DNA of 35,154 nucleotides from RGIG464 sp045643185 (lineage in GTDB: Bacteria; Myxococcota_A; Bradymonadia; UBA4248): positions 1 to 35,154 of the forward strand of contig JAZUKH010000069.1 in NCBI GenBank assembly GCA_045643185.1, read 5' to 3'. Within the stretch, counting starts at the first letter, position 1; every line of letters starts with the position of its first letter. Of this stretch, positions 21,622 to 30,115 are shown in pieces. The translations under genes and the position numbers were made by a program. Below the pieces are notes generated by a model. The model saw only the letters and a list, made by a program, of their open reading frames with translations, ran no database searches and was not told the DNA's origin.

Positions 21622-23286
21622 TTAACTGATCTTGACGAAGGTGAGCGTGACGTCATCGTTTTGCGGGGCACCGGCGCAGAAGCCAGCGAAGTCGTCCCAC
21701 AAGCCTTTGAGGGCGGTATTGACATCGGCGGTGCCGAGCGGAGCCAGGACTTTGCGAAGGCGTTTTTCACCATATTCGACGTTTTGCAGGTTCATGTATT
21801 CGGTGAGACCATCCGTATAGAGCAGGAACATGTCGCCATGAGCCAAGTCGATGCGTGTGGTCGTGTATTTGGCATTCAGGTTGTCACCGAGTCGTTCACC
21901 GCGCACGACCGTCGCGCGAACTTCGTTGCCGTGCATAATGAGCGGGAAATTGTGTCCAGCGTTACCGATTTCGGCGAATCGACCATCGGGACTGATCAAA
22001 ACTGCCTGGAAAGTCATAAACAACGTGCGTTTTGCTGAATTGCAGATCGCGACGTTCATTTCTTCAAGGAGTTTGGCGAGGTTAAGGGACTGCGTCGTCT
22101 GCATGTGCAGCAGGGTGTCGAGCGCAGCCTTGGCGCAGGCGGTGATCATGGCTGAGGGCACGCCATGACCGGTCACGTCGCCGATCGTGATGAGCACGGA
22201 GCGATCGGGTAACAGGTTATAGCTCCAGAAGTCGCCGCCACACGAGCTTGCCGGCTGGAAAAAGCCGTTGAGTGATACGCAGCCGCACTCAGCATAACCA
22301 GCGGGAGGCAGCAACGTCGCCTGAATTGAACGCGCGATGTCGACTTCCTTTTCGAGCATAGCTTTTTGCTCGGTTTCCTGGAGAAGGATCTGGACGCGGT
22401 CAGCCATGATGTTGAACTGCTCACCGAGCTGACCGATCTCGTCGCTCGAATGGACCTGGCTACGCACGGAAAGGTTACCACTAGCGATCAAGCTGGCGGC
22501 TTTTGACAATTTCTTGATATTTCGCGTCGTCATGAAGGCCTGCAACCAGGCGAGCAAGATACCAAAGATCACGGCCATGAGCGCCAATTTGATGGCGCGG
22601 TTGAACATTTCGTCCTTGCGCTGTTCCCCCTGATCACGAATGGCCTGAATTTCCTTTTCGAGCCCTTCGATCGAGTAACCAATGATGAGATAACCCTGTG
22701 TTTCAGCCAAGGTACCATCTTCGTCGGGGCGTCCTTTGATGGGCATGGTGTACTGACGCACTTTCATCTCGAGCGACTCGTTATCGGACGTCACAACTTT
22801 TCGCGTAAAGTCTTCGTATTTCGGCTCCGTCGTGGCTTTGTAGGGTTCCAGGACGCTTTCCTCGATGTTTTCGACGCTTTCAGAGCCTTTTTTGGCACGA
22901 TCGAAGTAGGTCGTATTCGCCATTTCGATCTTATTGATCTTGTCAGTGACACTCGTGATCCACACGCGGCCTTCGGGCGCAACGATCGTGGCATAGACTG
23001 CGGAATACCCTTCGTCGCTGTTGCCACTGATGATCGGCGCGATCAAACCGCGGAGACCTTCCAAGTCGTTATCGAACATGAGACTGGATGCCGGCAACGT
23101 CACCGTTTTGGTCGTCTGAGCACCAAGCTGGTCAAGGGCTTCATACTGAATACGACGAATACGTTCAGTCTCTCGGTCGACACTTTCCTGCGTGTCCGCA
23201 TTCGTAAAGAAAGCATAGACAAACACGACTAAAATCACGAGAAAGACCGCACTCGCAGTCCACTTGACGCTGATACCAATTCTCAT
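21622..23286 (-). CDS. Membrane sensor with HAMP and SpoIIE/RsbU-type PP2C phosphatase
   Basis: A 554-residue protein. TM1 at about 11-28, an extracytoplasmic sensor region (30-230, dCache/single-Cache-like in style), TM2 at about 232-251, a HAMP domain (252-305), a short coiled linker and a PP2C phosphatase domain (about 318-554). Metal-binding motifs are GGDFWSY (D352), IGDVTGHG (D370, G371), DGLTE and the terminal NDDVT. The class dephosphorylates anti-sigma-factor antagonists in partner-switching pathways. No STAS or HATPase kinase gene is adjacent, so its target is elsewhere. The start ATG is preceded by a strong GGAGGA. The intrinsic terminator and isolated position make it monocistronic. 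Confidence 0.93.
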   Translation of the reverse strand: MRIGISVKWTASAVFLVILVVFVYAFFTNADTQESVDRETERIRRIQYEALDQLGAQTTKTVTLPASSLMFDNDLEGLRGLIAPIISGNSDEGYSAVYATIVAPEGRVWITSVTDKINKIEMANTTYFDRAKKGSESVENIEESVLEPYKATTEPKYEDFTRKVVTSDNESLEMKVRQYTMPIKGRPDEDGTLAETQGYLIIGYSIEGLEKEIQAIRDQGEQRKDEMFNRAIKLALMAVIFGILLAWLQAFMTTRNIKKLSKAASLIASGNLSVRSQVHSSDEIGQLGEQFNIMADRVQILLQETEQKAMLEKEVDIARSIQATLLPPAGYAECGCVSLNGFFQPASSCGGDFWSYNLLPDRSVLITIGDVTGHGVPSAMITACAKAALDTLLHMQTTQSLNLAKLLEEMNVAICNSAKRTLFMTFQAVLISPDGRFAEIGNAGHNFPLIMHGNEVRATVVRGERLGDNLNAKYTTTRIDLAHGDMFLLYTDGLTEYMNLQNVEYGEKRLRKVLAPLGTADVNTALKGLWDDFAGFCAGAPQNDDVTLTFVKIS

Positions 23287-23383
23287 TTTCGAATTCCTCC
23301 CTGATTGGAAAATACAGTGTATTCTACACGATTTACCGTTGAGAGCAAACGATAAGCGACGACACAGTTACGCTCAGCTGGGT

Positions 23384-23408
23384 GCCCGCGCGCTTTTGGC
23401 GTGCGGGC
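23384..23408. repeat. GC palindrome, partner of 12499-12523
   Basis: GCCCGCGCGC / GCGTGCGGGC with a 5-base loop and one G-T pair. Its left flank (CTCAGCTGGGT) matches the flank of the 12499 copy in reverse orientation. Confidence 0.75.
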
Positions 23409-23462
23409 AAAAGTTGTAACATCAAAACCCGTTTGCATCTTTGGCGGAGCCAAAGCCAAAAA

Positions 23463-23497
23463 AAGCCGCCGTATTCGCATCAGCGAATAGGCGGCTT
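23463..23497 (+). repeat. Hairpin of the TATT-stem family
   Basis: AAGCCGCC, unpaired G, TATTCGC, loop ATCA, GCGAATA, GGCGGCTT. All 15 pairs are perfect. A second copy follows immediately. Confidence 0.85.
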
Positions 23498-23502
23498 GCG
23501 TC

Positions 23503-23529
23503 GGGCGTATTCGCGCGAGCGAATAGCCC
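23503..23529 (+). repeat. Hairpin of the TATT-stem family, tandem copy
   Basis: GGGC, unpaired G, TATTCGC, loop GCGA, GCGAATA, GCCC. It lies six bases after the previous hairpin, 25 bases past the LysM gene stop, so it could also form the 3' end of that transcript. Confidence 0.85.
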
Positions 23530-23553
23530 GCGCTCCCCTATCATTCTGCCGAA

Positions 23554-24876
23554 TTATTGTCCTTTGATCATGACGACGCGCGTATCGATCTCGATTTCGC
23601 GGCTATTGTCGAGGATGATGCCGGTCGAGAATTTGTCCTGAACGTTGATGACGAGGACTTCACCGATTTTTCGGAGCGGCAGGTCGGCCGTGGTGTAATC
23701 GCGGTCGCCGTAGATATCGCTAAGATCTTTGCGTGCGGGGAATTCCGGCGCGCGCGTTTCGCGGCCGAGCACCCACGTGTGTTCATCTTCGCGCTCGATC
23801 TCGCCGTCGCGCGGATCGCGATCTTCGTCGTCTTCGTCTTTTTTGTCGTTTTCGGACGCGTATTTCGTGTTGGTGTCTTCACCTTCGGGCAGGCGTTCGA
23901 GGCCTTCACGCTGTTCAAAGATCACGAACGTGTTGCCGAGTTCGACGCCATCTTCCTGACCGCGGTTCAGAATGACGTATTGCTGTTCGCCGAGTTGGCT
24001 GTTCTTCTCGATCGTATCGATGATGCGGCCTTCCATATTTTTGCTGTTGGCCTTTTTGTTAACGGCGTAGGAAAGATCCATGGCAGGCAGGATCATGTCG
24101 CCGCGTTCGATCTCGCGATAAGCGGAAACGATGCGAGCCGTAGACAGCGTCTCGGTTTGCGGATCAATGATCTCAACGACACCGGCGCGAATGAGTTTGT
24201 AGGCCATATCATTGCCGTCAGCATCGCGCACCGCGTTGGCTTCGGTAAAGACGACGAAGCGCTGACCGCGCGAGATCTTTTTGCGCATTTCGATGTCAGC
24301 CCAGTCGACCTGAACTTCGTCACCGAGGGTCAACATGTGCTTTTCCTGATCGGAAAACAGGATATGACCTTTGGTCTCGGGAATTTCGGACATGTAGAGC
24401 CCCGGCACACCCACGACGCCACGGCCGGCGCCCGGCGTGATCTGAACGAGCGGCGCATCTTCAGACATTGGTACATCGTCGGCAACGAGACCAGGCTGAT
24501 AGGGTTCGAGATAGATGATATCGCCCGGGTAGATCCAGTGAGGATTCGTGACCTGCGGATTGTAGGACCACAGGGCTGGCCACATGAACGGGTCTTGCAA
24601 ATACGTTTCGCTGATATTCCAAAGGGTATCGCCATCGACGACGAGATGCGTACGGGCCTCGGAGCCACTACTATTCTTAAAAGTCTTGGTGTTCTGCGTC
24701 GTAGAAATGCCGTTGACACGACCAATGCGCTCGCGTGTCGACGCCGTAACGCCGCTGCCATCATTACTGGATGCCGCTGGCTCTGCCGATGCCGCTCCGG
24801 CGTTATCCTGCGCGACAGCTGGACTGGCCAGCCCCATAAGAGCAATACACATAAACAGACGATTGATTTTGCGCAT
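23554..24876 (-). CDS. Secreted LysM-domain protein
   Basis: A 440-residue protein with a signal peptide (1-22, ending AVA) and a low-complexity segment to about 70. A LysM domain at 77-124 (HLVVDGDTLWNISETYL, WPALWSYNP, PGDIIYL) is expected to bind peptidoglycan. The remaining 300 residues have beta-rich segments seen in LysM proteins of delta-type bacteria and an acidic Glu/Asp/Arg stretch at about 340-370. The ATG has GGAG six bases upstream. It lies 80 bases downstream of the CpoB-like gene on the same strand, so the two may be co-transcribed. A role in wall-envelope attachment is inferred. Confidence 0.85.
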   Translation of the reverse strand: MRKINRLFMCIALMGLASPAVAQDNAGAASAEPAASSNDGSGVTASTRERIGRVNGISTTQNTKTFKNSSGSEARTHLVVDGDTLWNISETYLQDPFMWPALWSYNPQVTNPHWIYPGDIIYLEPYQPGLVADDVPMSEDAPLVQITPGAGRGVVGVPGLYMSEIPETKGHILFSDQEKHMLTLGDEVQVDWADIEMRKKISRGQRFVVFTEANAVRDADGNDMAYKLIRAGVVEIIDPQTETLSTARIVSAYREIERGDMILPAMDLSYAVNKKANSKNMEGRIIDTIEKNSQLGEQQYVILNRGQEDGVELGNTFVIFEQREGLERLPEGEDTNTKYASENDKKDEDDEDRDPRDGEIEREDEHTWVLGRETRAPEFPARKDLSDIYGDRDYTTADLPLRKIGEVLVINVQDKFSTGIILDNSREIEIDTRVVMIKGQ

Positions 24877-24956
24877 TATTGACTCCGATAAACGCCCTGC
24901 TCGCTGACGCGAAGGCGGTTTTGTGCTCTAAGCACGTATTCGTTAGCAAGAATGAA

Positions 24957-25901
24957 TTATTTTGAGGCGTTGAGCGCTTCGTATTTTTCTTTTCCGATGC
25001 GTGCGGCCTCGGTTCCCGGGAACGCATCCATGAGATAGCGGAGCATTTCGCGCGCCGAATCGATGCGACCGAGCTGCTGATAGGTCAACGAGACTTTAAG
25101 CAACGCGTCAGGCACCTTATTGGTCTTGGGATACTCCTGAACGATCTTGTGAAAGTAATTGGCCGCTTCGTTGAATTTTCCCTGACCATAATAACACTCG
25201 CCGATCCAGTACAAGGCATTGTCGATGTACTCGGTTTCAGGTTTTGTGGCCAGGAACTGTTCAAACCGGGCGCGTCCATCTTCATACATCCCACGTCGAT
25301 AGAGATCGATTCCTTCCTGATAATAGGTCATGGGCGAGTCTGCTGTTGCGGTCGAAGTGTTTGGAGCCGCAGTCGGCGCAGCTGACTGAGTGGATGCACC
25401 ATTCAGCGACGGCAATTTTTCGTCGGTCACCACGTTATCATAGGCTTTTCGTGTTCCCGACGAGTTCGTCGAGCCTGTTGACGTTGTTTTGGGCGAATTT
25501 GAGCCAAAGTAGGCACGTTTTTTTTCGTCCGAAATGACGATCTCCTGGTACACATCGTCATCGAGCGACGGCTCAACATATTCGACATTCGAGGACGGCG
25601 ACACGGTTTCGATGGTTCTAAACCCGACACTGGACGAGGCGGGTGTTGTCGGCTCAATGCGCACGACCTCGCGCGGATCCAGCGACGTTCGGCGCGACAT
25701 GAGTGAGAGGCGTTCCTCGAGTTGCGCGACTTCCTTTTCGAGCGTCACCACACGTGTGCGAAGCCGAGTCTGGGTTGCTTCGAGTTCTTCGAGCCTTCCA
25801 TCGATCGCGACTTTATCACGCTCTGTGATCGCGCCCTGTTGCGTCGCACAACCGCACGTGCAACTCGCCAAAGCCACGAATAACAACACTTTTTTGAACA
25901 T
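24957..25901 (-). CDS. CpoB/YbgF-like TPR lipoprotein
   Basis: A 314-residue predicted lipoprotein; the ATG at 25901 has GGAG ten bases upstream and gives MFKKVLLFVALASC with the lipobox Cys at 14 (Cys18 is an alternative). Residues 30-70 form a coiled coil, 75-190 a Ser/Thr-rich linker, and 195-310 three TPR units (MTYYQEGIDLYRRGMYEDG, then NALYWIGECYYGQGKF and DALLKVSLTYQQLGR), the layout of CpoB/YbgF. CpoB links peptidoglycan synthesis and Tol-Pal at division. Here tolB and pal are not adjacent; a LysM gene follows. The N-terminal lipidation is unlike the soluble E. coli protein. Confidence 0.82.
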   Translation of the reverse strand: MFKKVLLFVALASCTCGCATQQGAITERDKVAIDGRLEELEATQTRLRTRVVTLEKEVAQLEERLSLMSRRTSLDPREVVRIEPTTPASSSVGFRTIETVSPSSNVEYVEPSLDDDVYQEIVISDEKKRAYFGSNSPKTTSTGSTNSSGTRKAYDNVVTDEKLPSLNGASTQSAAPTAAPNTSTATADSPMTYYQEGIDLYRRGMYEDGRARFEQFLATKPETEYIDNALYWIGECYYGQGKFNEAANYFHKIVQEYPKTNKVPDALLKVSLTYQQLGRIDSAREMLRYLMDAFPGTEAARIGKEKYEALNASK

Positions 25902-25997
25902 GGGCCAATCACTCCATAAGTCCACACGAAATTCCGAAACGTTATATAAGTGAAATTCATCGTGATGGCACATTTTTGAGGTAGCGCGTCACCAGGC

Positions 25998-26028
25998 AAA
26001 AAAAAACGCGGCCGAAGCCGCGTTTTTT
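25998..26028. terminator. Bidirectional terminator after the MopE-like gene
   Basis: CGCGGC / GCCGCG stem with a CGAA loop flanked by A9 and T6. It separates the MopE-like gene from the CpoB-like gene. Confidence 0.92.
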
Positions 26029-26043
26029 GATCAAATTTATGAA

Positions 26044-27150
26044 TTAGTCTTTGACGACGCAAGTCGCAGCCGCTTTGACTTCGCCACTGCCATTCGTGCA
26101 AACAGGTTTACCTTCGGTATTCGGGCAGGTGAGCATACCTTTGCAGGATTCAGGCAAGCCTTTATACATATCTTCGTCGTAGCCGTTATTCGTACGAACC
26201 GTGGAGACGAGTTCGGTAGAGGCATAGCAACGAGCTTCTTTAGGAACGACACATTTTTGCGGGCAGCCGCAGCCGTCAACGCCGTTGCAGTCGGTAACGC
26301 CGTTGCAGTCATTATCAAAGGAATCGCAAATGCCGATATCGGACGTCGACGTGCTTTTTTCATCGAGGACATAGCGATACTCTTTACCGTCGTGGGATTT
26401 GAAAGTGCCTTCACCTTCTCCACTGAGTTCAGGACATTTGGTCTGTCCTTCGACAGTTTTGTAGGAAGCGGAGCTATTGCATGCATTATCATCGCAATAG
26501 GCAAAAACTTCCTTACCACCCGTCGTCGCATCGCAGAACATGACACCACCGATCTTTGGTGAGCAAACGGCATTGGAGATATTGAGCATATTTTCGGCGG
26601 AACCGACACCGAAGCAGAGGGTCACGAGGGGTTTGCAAAGATTGGGTGACGTGTAGCAGTCTTCGCCAGCGGGGCAGGTACCATCGACGCAACCATCGCA
26701 AGTGTTATCGACGCCGTCGCAGAATTCCGTCGCTTTGGCGTTGATCATGTCGTTTGCATCATCGCAGTCCTGAGGAACCGCCGAGGTGAAACCGCAGGTA
26801 TCTTCAAAACCGGGATCCGCGCCATAGTAGCTATCGCCGTCGTTATCGTGGCAGTGTTCGACCTGATCGATGAGAACGCAGCGACCTTCATTGTTGTCAG
26901 GGTCGACCGCGATGCAAACGCTGCCAGCAAGGCAGGAATTATCTGCCGTCGCAGCACAGCGCTGTTTGACATCGCAATCCGTGATTTGAGCGGAACAAAT
27001 GCCATCCTCACCCATGCAACCCGGCTGCGTTTTGCAAACAAAAAGGCCTTTTTGTTCCAAGTTGGTTTCTTCGACCGAACAGGCAAAAATACCCGCCAGG
27101 AATGAGATACAAAGACAGGACGCAAGGATTACTTTTCTTGATTTATCCAT
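26044..27150 (-). CDS. Cys-rich lipoprotein with MopE-like metal-binding motif
   Basis: A 368-residue predicted lipoprotein. The ATG at 27150 has AAGGG seven bases upstream; the lipobox is FAC with Cys24. It contains more than 30 Cys. Residues 98-155 match the putative metal-binding motif of MopE-like proteins: HCHDNDGDSYYG, then PQDCDDAND and FCDGVDNTCDG. A second short CDSFDNDCNG copy is near 290. Such proteins are abundant on the surface of Myxococcota; MopE itself binds copper. The fold is expected to be disulfide- and metal-stabilised on the outer surface. Substrate or partner is unknown. It is flanked by its own promoter and terminator. Confidence 0.85.
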   Translation of the reverse strand: MDKSRKVILASCLCISFLAGIFACSVEETNLEQKGLFVCKTQPGCMGEDGICSAQITDCDVKQRCAATADNSCLAGSVCIAVDPDNNEGRCVLIDQVEHCHDNDGDSYYGADPGFEDTCGFTSAVPQDCDDANDMINAKATEFCDGVDNTCDGCVDGTCPAGEDCYTSPNLCKPLVTLCFGVGSAENMLNISNAVCSPKIGGVMFCDATTGGKEVFAYCDDNACNSSASYKTVEGQTKCPELSGEGEGTFKSHDGKEYRYVLDEKSTSTSDIGICDSFDNDCNGVTDCNGVDGCGCPQKCVVPKEARCYASTELVSTVRTNNGYDEDMYKGLPESCKGMLTCPNTEGKPVCTNGSGEVKAAATCVVKD

Positions 27151-27231
27151 TATTCTACCCTTAAAAAACTGCATAACGCAGACGAAATCACATAACGATG
27201 TCGCGCGTGACAGCGCAAAATTCCGGCGGAT

Positions 27232-27260
27232 TTTATACCACTATTAAGGCATTAAGGCAA
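27232..27260 (-). promoter_or_regulatory. Promoter of the MopE-like lipoprotein gene
   Basis: On the minus strand, TTGCCT (27260-27255), a 17-base spacer and TATAAA (27237-27232), about 80 bases before the start codon. Confidence 0.6.
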
Positions 27261-27285
27261 GTATTCGCCACCCGCGGTGCCTCTA

Positions 27286-27948
27286 TCAAAATCCGCGTTC
27301 AATTACATTAATAATGTCTTCCACGCGATCGATCATGACATCCGGATCAGCCTTGACGAGTTGAGCTTTTTCACGAAAGCCCCAAGTCACCGCGAGCGTA
27401 TGCATGCCCGCGTTCCTGCCCGTCTCAACATCGACGGGAGAGTCACCGATCATCACGGCGTGCTGCGGCGAAATACCAAACTCGGCGCACATTTCGAGCA
27501 GCCCGCCCGGCTCAGGTTTGATCACGCCCCCGTCATGCACGCCATAGATCGCGTCGAACGCGCCCTCAGCAAAATAACTCGCCGCGAGCTTTTCGGTCCA
27601 GGCCTGGGGCTTATTCGTGCAAATGCCCACCTTCAGACCGCGTTCACGCAAAGCCATCACGACCTCGGGAATGCCTGAATACGCCACGGTTTTGGGATCA
27701 TCGCGATTCAACGAGTGCGCACGATACTGGCGATGAAACGCCTCAAGACGCTCGGGATCCGTCAGCCCCGTCGCGCCCTGGCACAAATGACGCGCCCCAT
27801 ACCCGATGAACGGCAAAAGCTCAGCGTTCGACCGCGTAGGAAGCCCCCATTCGGCCAGTGTTTCGCGAATCGAGCCACAAATATCGTCCAAAGTATTTAA
27901 CAACGTGCCGTCCATATCAAAAAAGACGGCCTGGATCTGGTCTGGCAT
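27286..27948 (-). CDS. HAD-family phosphatase, phosphoglycolate phosphatase-like
   Basis: A 220-residue HAD hydrolase of the Gph/PGP type. Motif I is DMDGTL (D11 nucleophile, D13 acid/base), motif II CTNK (T111), motif III K144 in IKPEP, motif IV GDSPVD (D169, D173); the helical cap lies between 20 and 85. The likely substrate is 2-phosphoglycolate or another small phosphate, but members of this group are promiscuous. The start follows the nadA stop by four bases, so both are in one transcript. Confidence 0.92.
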   Translation of the reverse strand: MPDQIQAVFFDMDGTLLNTLDDICGSIRETLAEWGLPTRSNAELLPFIGYGARHLCQGATGLTDPERLEAFHRQYRAHSLNRDDPKTVAYSGIPEVVMALRERGLKVGICTNKPQAWTEKLAASYFAEGAFDAIYGVHDGGVIKPEPGGLLEMCAEFGISPQHAVMIGDSPVDVETGRNAGMHTLAVTWGFREKAQLVKADPDVMIDRVEDIINVIERGF

Positions 27949-27952
27949 AGGT

Positions 27953-28861
27953 CTACGACATCTCCAACATGCGTTCGATCGGTTTGACAGCGGCCTGCAT
28001 GATGTCGGCAGGCAGCACGACTTCGTAGCCGCGACCTTCGAGACAAGCCAAGATGCCCTCCAGCGTGATCTTTTTCATGTCAACGCAGGTGGGCGCCGGG
28101 CTGAGCGCAAAAAACTGACGATCAGGGAACAACACCTGAAGTCGATGCATCATCCCGCATTCCGTGCCAACGATGAACGACCTGGCATCGCTCTTTTCAA
28201 CATATTTAAGCATGCCCGCCGTCGACATGGCAACATCGGCGCGCGCCACGACTTCGGGACGGCATTCAAGATGGACCATGACTTTGGCCTCGGGATGCGC
28301 CGCTTTGGCGCGTTCAATGTCCTCAACGCCGATATGATTATGAATGTTGCAGCAACCGGCCCACAGATCCATCTTCAAACCGAGTTTGGCATTCAAATTC
28401 GACCCCAAATTACGGTCTGGCAGGAACATGATCGGTTTTTCGTTGCCGAGTTTGGTGACGATCTTCTCGGCATTGCCGGAGGTCACGCAAACATCGACGA
28501 GCGCCTTGGTCGCTGCCGTCGTGTTGACGTACGCCACGAGCGTGTGATCAGGATGTTCACTTTTGTAACGGCGCAACTCCTCCGGCTGACACGTGTCGGC
28601 CATCGGACAACCCGCATGTTCCGCCGGCATCAGAACGCGCGCGTTCGGGCAAAGAAGCTTCGCTGTCTCACCCATAAATCTCACACCACAAAACACGATC
28701 GTTTCTGCCGAATTTTCACGTGCCTTGCGAGCAAGTTCCAATGAATCGCCAACAAAATCAGCAATGTCCTGAATTTCAGGAACCACGTAGTTATGTGCAA
28801 GAATCACCGCGTGCTGTGCGACTTTCAGCGCAAGTATCTGATCGATCACTGAGGATGTCAT
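27953..28861 (-). CDS. nadA: Quinolinate synthase NadA
   Basis: A 302-residue enzyme that condenses iminoaspartate with dihydroxyacetone phosphate to quinolinate in de novo NAD synthesis. It contains the opening ILAHNYVVPEIQDIADFVGDS and the three [4Fe-4S] ligands C85 (HAGCPMAD), C171 (WAGCCNIH) and C259 (SPAPTCVDMKK). HLECRPEV and MSTAGM are also conserved. The length matches the short form found in many bacteria and archaea. AAAGGA lies seven bases before the ATG. nadB and nadC are not in the window. The leader region (28862-28960) is very AT-rich. Confidence 0.97.
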   Translation of the reverse strand: MTSSVIDQILALKVAQHAVILAHNYVVPEIQDIADFVGDSLELARKARENSAETIVFCGVRFMGETAKLLCPNARVLMPAEHAGCPMADTCQPEELRRYKSEHPDHTLVAYVNTTAATKALVDVCVTSGNAEKIVTKLGNEKPIMFLPDRNLGSNLNAKLGLKMDLWAGCCNIHNHIGVEDIERAKAAHPEAKVMVHLECRPEVVARADVAMSTAGMLKYVEKSDARSFIVGTECGMMHRLQVLFPDRQFFALSPAPTCVDMKKITLEGILACLEGRGYEVVLPADIMQAAVKPIERMLEMS

Positions 28862-28964
28862 CTACATTTCCTTTTTTTATATAACATTTCTATATGCACA
28901 TCTCGTACACATAAAATTAGGGTTAATTTTTAATTATTTATTAATTTATATATTGTTTTGGGAG

Positions 28965-29037
28965 GAGGGGGAAGTCTCCCCCTACGCGGCTATTGGCATT
29001 CGCCAATACGCCGCTACCCCCTCGCCTGGCAGGGCCC
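28965..29037 (-). repeat. Intergenic hairpin repeat, long copy 2
   Basis: A 73-bp element nearly identical to 3425-3496. The central hairpin has arms GCGGC (28986-28990) and GCCGC (29010-29014) around TATTGGC/GCCAATA with loop ATTC. It lies between the nadA leader and the end of the PPIase gene. Confidence 0.88.
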
Positions 29038-29061
29038 AAAACGCCTGTGTCATCAGATCCG

Positions 29062-30099
29062 TCAACGGTCGGTGCGAATATCCTGGTTGACAGTAATAGA
29101 GACGTAGTTTTTTTCCATGAGGTCATTGAGCCAGGACTCGATCAAACGCTGACTTTCCTTCATGCTGATCTGCTCACGACATGTGTCTTTAGCTTTTTTC
29201 CAAGCCTCCGACTCACCTTCGATCACGTCGTCGATGCGCAACACGTGATATCCGGCTGCCGTAGAAATGACGGGCGAAATGTCACCTTTCTGAAGCGTAA
29301 AAGCGACGCTGAAGTCGGTCGACAGATCACCGGGTGCGAAGGTGCCAAGCACGCCATCGCGTTCGACGCTTCGTCCGGAGGAATATTTGTCGACGAATTC
29401 AACAAATCGGTCGGGTTCTTTCGCCGTGACTTCCTGCACGCCGTCGGCGTAGAGCGCCACAACGTCGTCGAGGGTATTCCACCAAGTGGCGTTAAGCTGC
29501 GAAGCGATGGGAGCGTTGAGCCCGGCCTGGCTGTCGGCCTTAATCTCGGGAATGATAATCTGACTGAGTGAAACGGACACGCCACGTTCGGCACCGGGCG
29601 AGTTTTCCTGAGCACAAGCCACGACATCCGCCTCGGATGGGGTTACCTGACCGGCTAACTCGCTACGAATCACGTACTGCGCCTCAAGTTCGCCGCGCAT
29701 ATAACGGCGATAGGCATTCCAGTCGATGCCGGAATCTGCCATCATGGCTTTGAACGCAGCTTCGTTCTGACCGGAGCGGCGATACATTTCAGCCAACTGC
29801 ATGTCAACTTCGCGATCGCCGATGTGAATGTCATTTTTCCTGGCCTGACGCGAGATCAAGCGCGTCTGAACAAGTTCCTTTGTTAAAGCTTCAAGTTGTT
29901 CGGTTTTATCCGCAGCGTCGTCGATATCGCGGATGTCTTTACCTTTTACCGCGTAACGCAACCCACCTTCTTCACGAAGGTCCTGCAGGGTAATGACGTC
30001 ATCCCCCGCGACAGCGGCGATGCGTTCGATCGTGATCGCCTGGGCCGCAGAGGGAAGCATGAACAAAACAAGTACGCTGAATAACCAGCTTTTTTTCAT
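29062..30099 (-). CDS. SurA/PpiC-type periplasmic peptidyl-prolyl isomerase
   Basis: A 345-residue secreted protein: signal peptide 1-21 (ending AQA), a SurA-N-like helical chaperone part (about 22-165, opening ITIERIAAVAGDDVITLQDL), and one parvulin domain (about 175-310) with VSLSQIIIP, DGVLGTFAPGDLS and GDISPVISTAAGYHVLRIDD. It is likely a folding factor for outer-membrane or secreted proteins. The ATG has GGAG nine bases upstream inside the 16-base gap to the VWA/TSP3 gene, so it is probably co-transcribed with the two lipoprotein genes, which may be among its clients (inference). Confidence 0.92.
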   Translation of the reverse strand: MKKSWLFSVLVLFMLPSAAQAITIERIAAVAGDDVITLQDLREEGGLRYAVKGKDIRDIDDAADKTEQLEALTKELVQTRLISRQARKNDIHIGDREVDMQLAEMYRRSGQNEAAFKAMMADSGIDWNAYRRYMRGELEAQYVIRSELAGQVTPSEADVVACAQENSPGAERGVSVSLSQIIIPEIKADSQAGLNAPIASQLNATWWNTLDDVVALYADGVQEVTAKEPDRFVEFVDKYSSGRSVERDGVLGTFAPGDLSTDFSVAFTLQKGDISPVISTAAGYHVLRIDDVIEGESEAWKKAKDTCREQISMKESQRLIESWLNDLMEKNYVSITVNQDIRTDR

Positions 30100-30115
30100 C
30101 TAATCGAACTCCAAA

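Noticed and set aside
23384..23529. CRISPR array
   Set aside because: The repeats are hairpins of differing sequence and spacing, without uniform repeats, spacers or cas genes.
23557..24882. A 441-codon open frame on the plus strand opposite the LysM gene
   Set aside because: It mirrors the LysM gene codon by codon; the minus-strand protein has a signal peptide, ribosome binding site and a recognisable domain, the plus-strand translation has none.
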